A stretch of DNA of 39,409 bases from Limnofasciculus baicalensis BBK-W-15 (lineage in GTDB: Bacteria; Cyanobacteriota; Cyanobacteriia; Cyanobacteriales; Coleofasciculaceae). The stretch lies in assembly GCF_024178385.1 (NCBI RefSeq), contig NZ_JAMZMM010000004.1, positions 1 through 39,409 on the forward strand, given 5' to 3'. Below the pieces are notes generated by a model, which made no database searches, was not told the origin of the DNA, and was given only the letters and a program-made list of their open reading frames with translations. Made by a program: the position numbers and the translations under genes. Numbering within the stretch: the first letter of the stretch is position 1; every line of letters starts with the position of its first letter. Below, piece by piece: positions 35,034 to 39,409 of this stretch.

Positions 35034-35089
35034 GTTAGAGGTTAGAGGTTAGAGGTTAGAGGTTAGAGGTTAGAGGTTAGAGGTTAGAG
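35034..35089. repeat. STRR array, eight exact GTTAGAG units
   Basis: Eight identical 7-bp units without a single change, in the gap between the PhoX-like gene (promoter side) and the end of pgk. Perfect identity suggests recent growth by slippage and probable length variation between strains. Confidence 0.95.
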
Positions 35090-35107
35090 GTAAATGATTA
35101 TTTGTAG

Positions 35108-35172
35108 GGGTGAAGCATTCGGATCAAAAATCTTGGATTTATAGCAAGAGTTATCGCCCGAATGCTTCACCC
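35108..35172. repeat. Foldback element (GGGTGAAGCATTCGG arms)
   Basis: GGGTGAAGCATTCGG (35108-35122) and CCGAATGCTTCACCC (35158-35172) are perfect 15-bp inverted arms around a 35-bp loop, a cyanobacterial MITE-like type. It is 49 bp beyond the pgk stop and may end pgk transcription. Confidence 0.75.
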
Positions 35173-35220
35173 TGCCCTTACGCAACCGATACAACCGGAC
35201 TTGATACTACTTATTGTTCT

Positions 35221-36426
35221 TTAAGCATCATCAAGTGCAGCAATACCAGGAAGAATCTTACCTTCGAGTAACTCTAAGCTAGCACCACCACCAGTAGAAA
35301 TGTGACTCATTTGATCTGCCACACCCACTTTTTCCACAGCAGCAACAGAGTCGCCACCGCCAATAATTGTAGTTGCGCCTTTCTTAGTTAATTCTGCCAT
35401 AGTATGGGCGATCGCTTCCGTACCAACAGCAAACTTATCAAACTCAAACACGCCCATCGGACCATTCCAAATTACACTGCGGCAATCTGCCAAAGCATCT
35501 TGGAAAAGTTTAACTGAATCAGGACCAATATCCAATCCCATCCAACCATCGGGGATAGCATCGATACTAACAGTTTGGGAATTAGCATCAGGAGAAAAAT
35601 TATCGGCTACTACGACATCGGTAGGTAATAGCAAAGCCACACCCTTTTCTTTTGCCTTAGCTTCCAAAGTTTTGGCTAATTCCAGCTTATCTTCTTCTAC
35701 TAAAGACTTCCCGACATTCAAACCACGGGCTTTGTAGAAGGTAAAAATCATCCCGCCGCCAATCAGTAGTTTATCTACTTTGTCCAACAGAGTTTCAATG
35801 ACACCAATCTTGCTAGATACTTTAGATCCACCAACAATAGCAGCCAATGGTTTTTGGGGATTTTCAATGGCATTTTGCAGATACTGAAGTTCCTTCTCAA
35901 TCAAATATCCTGCCACAGAAGGCTTCAGGTAATGGGTAACACCTTCAGTAGAAGCATGGGCGCGGTGGGCGGTACCAAAAGCATCATTAACATAAACATC
36001 AGCCAGGGCTGCCAATTGTTTGGTAAACTCCGGATCATTCTCTTCTTCACCAGCATAGAAGCGCAGATTTTCCAACAGCGCCACTTGACCATTACTCATG
36101 GCATTAATCTGACCAGCCACGACATCACCGATACAATCATCGCACTTAACGACGGTTTGACCCAGTAAGTTCGAGAGACGAGTTGCCACCGGGGTGAGGC
36201 GCAAGCTGTCTTTGACTTTTCCTTTGGGACGACCTAAGTGACTGCACAGAATCACCTTAGCGCCTTTTGAGATTAAATCCTGAATCGTGGGTAAAGTCGC
36301 CCGGATGCGAGTATCATCGGTGATAGTGCCACTGTCGTCTAACGGCACGTTCAAGTCCACTCGCACCAATACCCGCTTCCCTGCTAAATCTGACTCCGAT
36401 AAATTTGCTACAGTTTTTTTTGACAC
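35221..36426 (-). CDS. pgk: Phosphoglycerate kinase
   Basis: 401 residues, the normal length. It makes 1,3-bisphosphoglycerate from 3-phosphoglycerate and ATP in the Calvin cycle, and the reverse in glycolysis. Seen: [20 protein letters not shown], the ...[26 protein letters not shown] substrate block, [20 protein letters not shown], the hinge [40 protein letters not shown], and the nucleotide loop [15 protein letters not shown] with [15 protein letters not shown] and [15 protein letters not shown]. Cytosolic, essential. ATG at 36426 follows AGGAGAGTATAACTGTGTCAAA-type leader, with AGGAG about 15 bp upstream. Divergent from uspA. Confidence 0.98.
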   Translation of the reverse strand: MSKKTVANLSESDLAGKRVLVRVDLNVPLDDSGTITDDTRIRATLPTIQDLISKGAKVILCSHLGRPKGKVKDSLRLTPVATRLSNLLGQTVVKCDDCIGDVVAGQINAMSNGQVALLENLRFYAGEEENDPEFTKQLAALADVYVNDAFGTAHRAHASTEGVTHYLKPSVAGYLIEKELQYLQNAIENPQKPLAAIVGGSKVSSKIGVIETLLDKVDKLLIGGGMIFTFYKARGLNVGKSLVEEDKLELAKTLEAKAKEKGVALLLPTDVVVADNFSPDANSQTVSIDAIPDGWMGLDIGPDSVKLFQDALADCRSVIWNGPMGVFEFDKFAVGTEAIAHTMAELTKKGATTIIGGGDSVAAVEKVGVADQMSHISTGGGASLELLEGKILPGIAALDDA

Positions 36427-36670
36427 AGTTATACTCTCCTAATTGCTTATATTTGTCGCCGTACAGACTGATGGCGTGCCAGTGGTTATATGCTTGATGG
36501 TTGGTTGGCAGACTCTCTCGATTGGCAATCGACTGAATCATCAGATCAAACCCCGATCCGCGATAGCGAAGCGCTGACTTGTCAGTTCGACTCAATTGCC
36601 AGATCGAAGAGCGTGCGTTTTCAAGCCCGTCCACAATTTTACCGGAGTGCGTGTCCCGGAGATGAGTGTT
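36427..36670. other. Divergent pgk / uspA promoter region with a dispersed repeat
   Basis: GCGCTGACTTGTCAGTTCG at 36571-36589 is the exact reverse complement of 13162-13180. Promoters of both genes must lie here; no clear -10/-35 pairs are identified. Confidence 0.55.
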
Positions 36671-37084
36671 ATGTTCAAGACTGTTTTATTTCCTGTCGAT
36701 CAAAACCGCGAAACCCGCGAAGCCGCTGATGTGGTGGTAAATATCGTCCAAACCTATAAAAGTCGTTTAATTCTGCTATCTGTGCTAGCAGAGTCAGCGC
36801 CGGAAGCGGAATCGCCCCATCCAGAGAAGGCGCTTTCACCGGAGGCGATTGAGGAATTGCTCAAAACGGCTAAAGCCCTCTTTCAGGAGCAAGGGATTGA
36901 GTCTGAAACTATGACAAGAGAAGGAATGCCCGCTTTCACTATCTGCGATGTAGCAGATGAAGTTGGGGCTGATTTAATTATTATGGGCTGTCGGGGATTA
37001 GGCTTAACTGAGGAAGGTGCATCGGAAAGTGTCACTAATCGGGTGATTAATTTGTCGCCTTGCCCTGTTTTGATTGTGCCTTAA
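36671..37084 (+). CDS. Universal stress protein (UspA family)
   Basis: 137 residues from ATG 36671 (MFKTVLFPVDQNRETREAAD); GGAG lies 9 bp before it, while the in-frame ATG at 36662 would have no spacer. One Usp domain: first strand and Asp in LFPVD, an acidic variable stretch (ESAPEAESPHPEKALSPEA), then VADEVGADLIIMGCRGLGLT and SVTNRVINLSPCPVLIVP. The G-2x-G-9x-G(S/T) ATP motif is present only in altered form (GCRGLGLTEEGASES: the residue before the last Ser is Glu, not Gly), so ATP binding is uncertain. Usp proteins assist survival under stress by unclear means. Divergent from pgk, whose promoter region it shares. Confidence 0.92.
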   Translation: MFKTVLFPVDQNRETREAADVVVNIVQTYKSRLILLSVLAESAPEAESPHPEKALSPEAIEELLKTAKALFQEQGIESETMTREGMPAFTICDVADEVGADLIIMGCRGLGLTEEGASESVTNRVINLSPCPVLIVP

Positions 37085-37089
37085 TTTAG

Positions 37090-37131
37090 TTATTGGTTAT
37101 TGGTTATTGGTTGTTGGTTATTGGTTATTGG
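37090..37131. repeat. STRR array, six 7-bp units
   Basis: TTATTGG x3, TTGTTGG, TTATTGG x2, 5 bp after the uspA stop and running into the broken frame that follows. Confidence 0.9.
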
Positions 37132-37144
37132 TTGTCGCTATTCT

Positions 37145-37533
37145 TTGTGCGATCATCCGCTTACACAAGAGGTAGGCTATGAATCACTAATTAACATCCG
37201 TCCGCGTCAAAACAATCGCTCAATAGAAATTCAAAACCCGGTTATTCGAGAAAGAGTGACTCAGATAGTTAAACAGTTACTGGGAGGATTAGGAGAGATG
37301 GGAATGCTTTAAAGTCACGCTATTTACGAGACGAGTTACCGATTCGTTTGGGAAATTTGGCATCGAATTTAGCACGGATAAAATCTCGCTGTCAAAATGT
37401 AGCTGATAGTGAAATAGTTGAAGAGTTGCTGCAAGAAAGTAAGTGGTTTATTGAATGGACGGCTAAAGATGCAGAGATAGAAATAGCCGCAGAGTTAGTT
37501 GAGTTACAAATAATGATTTATAAAGATAACTAG
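37145..37533 (+). pseudogene. Frameshifted small gene of unknown function
   Basis: Two frames appear to be one gene. The first (to 37312) reads LTQEVGYESLINIRPRQNNR, SIEIQNPVIRERVTQIVKQL, LGGLGEMGML, stop. The second, entered near 37297, reads GNALKSRYLRDELPIRLGNL, ASNLARIKSRCQNVADSEIV, EELLQESKWFIEWTAKDAEI, EIAAELVELQ and ends at 37533. The natural join is GLGEM/GNALKSR, a one-base shift in GATGGGAATG. The second half has a conserved look (LGNLASNLARIKS...ESK.FIEWTA...AAELVELQ) that I recall from cyanobacterial hypothetical proteins. The start codon is missing, replaced by the 7-bp repeat array. If only the second frame were used, TTG 37348 would give 61 residues. Confidence 0.6.
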
Positions 37534-37576
37534 GCTAAAAAAAGAAACAATTAATCTATAGCACGAGTGCGAGCAA

Positions 37577-37951
37577 GTGATTCCAGAATTCGATGAAAAC
37601 GGCAATCTACCACCAGGAGTTCATTTTTGTGAATGGGAGGAGTTTAATCAGAGATTTAATACGAACCTTAAAAGAAAAAACATGATATATGGCTTGCAGC
37701 TAGCAATGACTCAGTTAAAAGCAGCAGGTTGTAGGACTATTTATATTAACGGTAGTTTTGTTACCATAGAACCAAACCCTAACGACTTTGATGCTTGTTA
37801 CGAGCGCGAAACTGTAGATATGGATAATCTCAGAGTTAATGCTCCTAGATTGTTCAATCATTATGACAGAGATGCCCAAAAAGCTAAGTATAGAGGAGAA
37901 GTTTTTCCCATAGAAATCGCTATCCCGACAATCATCTCATTTAATACCTAG
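37577..37951 (+). CDS. Nucleotidyltransferase-like (DUF6932-type) protein, probably shortened
   Basis: 124 residues from GTG 37577 (MIPEFDENGNLPPGVHFCEW). The start EFDENGNLPPG and the GSFVTIEPNPNDFDACYE motif (about 58-75; G-S-x-V/A-T-x7-D-x-D) mark a divergent nucleotidyltransferase fold like that of MNT antitoxins, with two Asp as possible metal ligands. Family members I recall run to about 160 residues and end in a FLEFFQxDKxTGxxKGI-type tail. Here the end FPIEIAIPTIISFNT looks frameshifted or cut. It lies 49 bp upstream of a toxin-antitoxin pair, same strand. No HEPN partner is seen. A relic is more likely than an active enzyme. Confidence 0.65.
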   Translation: MIPEFDENGNLPPGVHFCEWEEFNQRFNTNLKRKNMIYGLQLAMTQLKAAGCRTIYINGSFVTIEPNPNDFDACYERETVDMDNLRVNAPRLFNHYDRDAQKAKYRGEVFPIEIAIPTIISFNT

Positions 37952-38000
37952 TTTGTTATAATTAAGGAAAGTTCACATTGACTTAATCTCAGATAATTTT

Positions 38001-38291
38001 ATGATAATCAAAGATCATTTTTGGCTTGTTAAAGACTCAATCCAAACAGATGAGCAAGGATGTATTAATTTGGAATTAGAAACCAGGTCAACAGAGTATC
38101 GTATTTTTACTAATAAGTTGGGACAAATTTTATTAGATCCGATCTCTAATATACCAGATCGAGAGCAGTGGTTATGGCAAAACTCAGAAGCTTTAGCTTC
38201 AGTCCAACGAGGAATTGAACAAGCGGCTAAAGGCGAGGTTCATGATTTGGGTGATTTTTCCCAGTATCAGGATTTGGAGATTGAAGACTGA
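38001..38291 (+). CDS. RelB-like antitoxin
   Basis: 96 residues. No family is certain from the N-terminus (MIIKDHFWLVKDSIQTDEQG), but the C-terminal part SVQRGIEQAAKGEVHDLGDF-SQYQDLEIED is the usual toxin-wrapping tail of cyanobacterial antitoxins of type II modules (xxGLxxAxxGxxxxLGDFxQY). The first half may be the DNA-binding or dimer part. It overlaps the next gene by one base (TGATG), the classic translational coupling of antitoxin and toxin. Expected role: neutralise the toxin and repress the operon. There is a possible promoter in the AT-rich 50 bp upstream (TTGTTATAATTAAGG). Confidence 0.75.
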   Translation: MIIKDHFWLVKDSIQTDEQGCINLELETRSTEYRIFTNKLGQILLDPISNIPDREQWLWQNSEALASVQRGIEQAAKGEVHDLGDFSQYQDLEIED

Positions 38292-38581
38292 TGGATTTTC
38301 GTCTGGAATTTTCTACTGAAGCTAGAAATATTTTAGCTAATCTTCAGGAAGTCGATCCCAAAAAATATAAGAAAGTATTGAAAACCCTGGGATTAATGTC
38401 AAGTAATTTACGTCATCCCAGTTTGCACACGCATAAATACGATAGTCTATCTGGTCCTAATAGTGAAGAAGTGTTTGAAGCTTATGTCGAAAATAGAACA
38501 CCAGGAGCATTCCGAGTTTTTTGGTATTATGGTCCGAGTCAAGGGGCAATAACGATTATTGCAATTACCCCCCATCCTTAA
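38291..38581 (+). CDS. RelE/ParE-type toxin
   Basis: 96 residues: MDFRLEFSTEARNILANLQE ... KKYKKVLKTLGLMSSNLRHP, then LHTHKYDSLSGPNSEEVFEA, YVENRTPGAFRVFWYYGPSQ and ITIIAITPHP. The order (helical hairpin, then beta strands with R-V-FW-Y and a final ITPHP) fits the RelE/ParE fold. It has the FRVFWYYGP strand with an Arg and a His near the end, as in ribosome-dependent mRNA interferases, but whether it cuts mRNA or acts on gyrase cannot be decided. The start ATG overlaps the antitoxin stop. Complete, with no sign of decay. Confidence 0.78.
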   Translation: MDFRLEFSTEARNILANLQEVDPKKYKKVLKTLGLMSSNLRHPSLHTHKYDSLSGPNSEEVFEAYVENRTPGAFRVFWYYGPSQGAITIIAITPHP

Positions 38582-38771
38582 AAATGTAAGGTTGAGGGGA
38601 TAGCTACGCTTTACCCTCCTCATAGTTATCCAAAGACTCCAATCATCCCATTGGTATGGTGGAAATAGATAAGATTGTGAGTGGAAAAAGAGGTTGGGTA
38701 ATATGCGTCAAGCTGATCTACAAGATTTGCGATCGCATCTCACAGCGCGATCGCCTTCATTTAGCCAGTTT

Positions 38772-39020
38772 TCAATGTCCTCTCTGTAATCTCCTCAACA
38801 GCATCAGACTACTAACAATCAACGTTCCAGCTACAGTTGATGGTTCTGGAACAGCCTGAGAAGTATTAGTAACAATACTGGAATCTAAAAATGCCCCACC
38901 ACTAGGGTTAGCAAATCTTGTGGGAATTAGGGAACCAATCCGTCCATAGAAATCAACCTGTCCAATATTAGAACCACCAGTGGCAGGAAAATGCAATAGA
39001 TCATAAACCCTTACACTATC
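38772..39020 (-). pseudogene. C-terminal fragment of a PEP-CTERM protein
   Basis: About 80 residues readable: VYDLLHFPATGGSNIGQVDF, YGRIGSLIPTRFANPSGGAF, LDSSIVTNTSQ, then AVPEPSTVAGTLIVSSLMLL-RRLQRGH. VPEPS, a hydrophobic helix and a basic end are a complete PEP-CTERM sorting signal. The frame stays open a little beyond 39020 but no signal peptide, start codon or domain is found upstream, so it is the tail of a larger exported protein whose rest is lost. The only candidate start is the TTG at 38996. Confidence 0.7.
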
Positions 39021-39324
39021 GCGGCGGTGCTTGCTCGAAAAACTAGATAATTTTTACATTTTGCCACCTGTACTGAAGCAGTATATTAAAGGGTTATAAC
39101 CAAAATCTAAAATTTAAAATCGGACACTCGCCCCGTGCTATCATAGAAGATAAAACTTATTGAGTAGAGTTCTGCGATAGCTTCGCTCGCCTTCGGCATC
39201 GCAATAACTACAAATGTTAGCTTTCAGCCATCTTCAGCAGTGAGATAGTCAAATGCCGATAAAGTAAATCACTAATTGAAAAACGCTCAAGATTTCTCAA
39301 TTAAAATAGCCAAGGAGTCAGCCA
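39021..39324. other. Intergenic region with a REP-like element
   Basis: No gene seen. GCGATAGCTTCGCTCGCCTT (39174-39193, continuing to ATCGC at 39202) is a REP-like sequence with GCGAT/ATCGC ends. It also holds the promoter of the Uma2-family gene. Confidence 0.5.
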
Positions 39325-39409
39325 ATGACAGCAACAATGCTCCCAGAAACATTGCCAGAAATAATCTACCCAGAGAATGACGGAAAACCCATGTCGGAAA
39401 ATACCAAAC
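39325..39409 (+). CDS. Uma2-family (DUF820) protein, start only
   Basis: 28 codons before the window end: MTATMLPETLPEIIYPENDG, KPMSENTK. This is the characteristic opening of cyanobacterial Uma2 proteins, a PD-(D/E)XK nuclease-fold family present in many copies per genome and of unknown role. AAGGAG lies 7 bp before the ATG, the best ribosome site in the window. The catalytic part lies beyond the edge. Confidence 0.75.
   Translation, partial: MTATMLPETLPEIIYPENDGKPMSENTK

Noticed and set aside
35034-35089. Regular repeat that might be a CRISPR array
   Set aside because: Units are 7 bp without spacers; no cas genes in the window.
36314-36634. Minus-strand frame overlapping the pgk start
   Set aside because: Out of frame with pgk and crossing its promoter; shadow.
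1-39409. tRNA, rRNA or intact insertion sequence
   Set aside because: Read on both strands by eye; none recognised. A tRNAscan-SE and ISEScan run would settle it.

Overview
The window is chromosomal DNA from a cyanobacterium, most likely a filamentous, Oscillatoria/Microcoleus-like one. The evidence is frequent HIP1 octamers (GCGATCGC), a hetZ homologue, menD, a fused pyrF-pyrE, CHAT/TPR, TPS-exoprotein and DUF928 relics, PEP-CTERM proteins, pentapeptide repeats, and arrays of 7-bp short tandem repeats (STRR). Several families present are typical of large, repeat-rich, slowly eroding cyanobacterial genomes. No rRNA, tRNA, CRISPR or intact transposase was seen.

Left part (1-4200): a polymorphic-toxin-like protein cut by the left window edge. 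It has a calpain-type Cys/His/Asn core, a hydrophobic linker, a coiled coil and a C-terminal module. A small unknown gene follows and is the best immunity candidate, then an ADP-ribosylglycohydrolase. Middle-left (4465-13000) is all on the minus strand: hetZ, a YciO/YrdC protein, menD (phylloquinone pathway), a 71-residue conserved-looking protein, an AI-2E/PerM membrane protein, and a pyrFE fusion followed 3 bp later by a small alpha/beta-hydrolase-like gene.

Centre (13494-22277): an unrecognised protein made of three related ~100-residue units, a pentapeptide-repeat protein, a DUF5009/HGSNAT-like membrane acyltransferase, a secreted TPR-CHAT protease-like protein whose 3' end lies in an exact 68-bp tandem duplication, and a prolyl oligopeptidase. 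From 22683 to 26103 is a graveyard: an exosortase-type surface protein without its start, then a two-partner-secretion exoprotein, a TPR-CHAT protein and a DUF928 protein, all shortened by frameshifts and deletions and run together.

Right part (26293-32168): a partner-switching signalling cluster like the Synechocystis icfG region. It has a CHASE2 receptor-PP2C phosphatase, an anti-sigma-type ATPase/kinase, a STAS antagonist and a HAMP/PAS sensor. Convergent with it is an LCIB-family (theta-type) carbonic anhydrase-like gene, a suggestive pairing because icfG has been linked to inorganic carbon and glucose control. Then come a zinc-ribbon protein, a PhoX-like PEP-CTERM phosphatase with a possible Pho box, pgk divergent from a UspA protein, a frameshifted relic, a shortened nucleotidyltransferase-like gene, a RelB/RelE-type toxin-antitoxin pair, a PEP-CTERM tail fragment and the start of a Uma2-family gene.

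Intergenic DNA is full of hairpins and repeats. Four STRR arrays each hold exactly six 7-bp units. Two of the arrays have an inverted partner array, and two lie very close to start codons.
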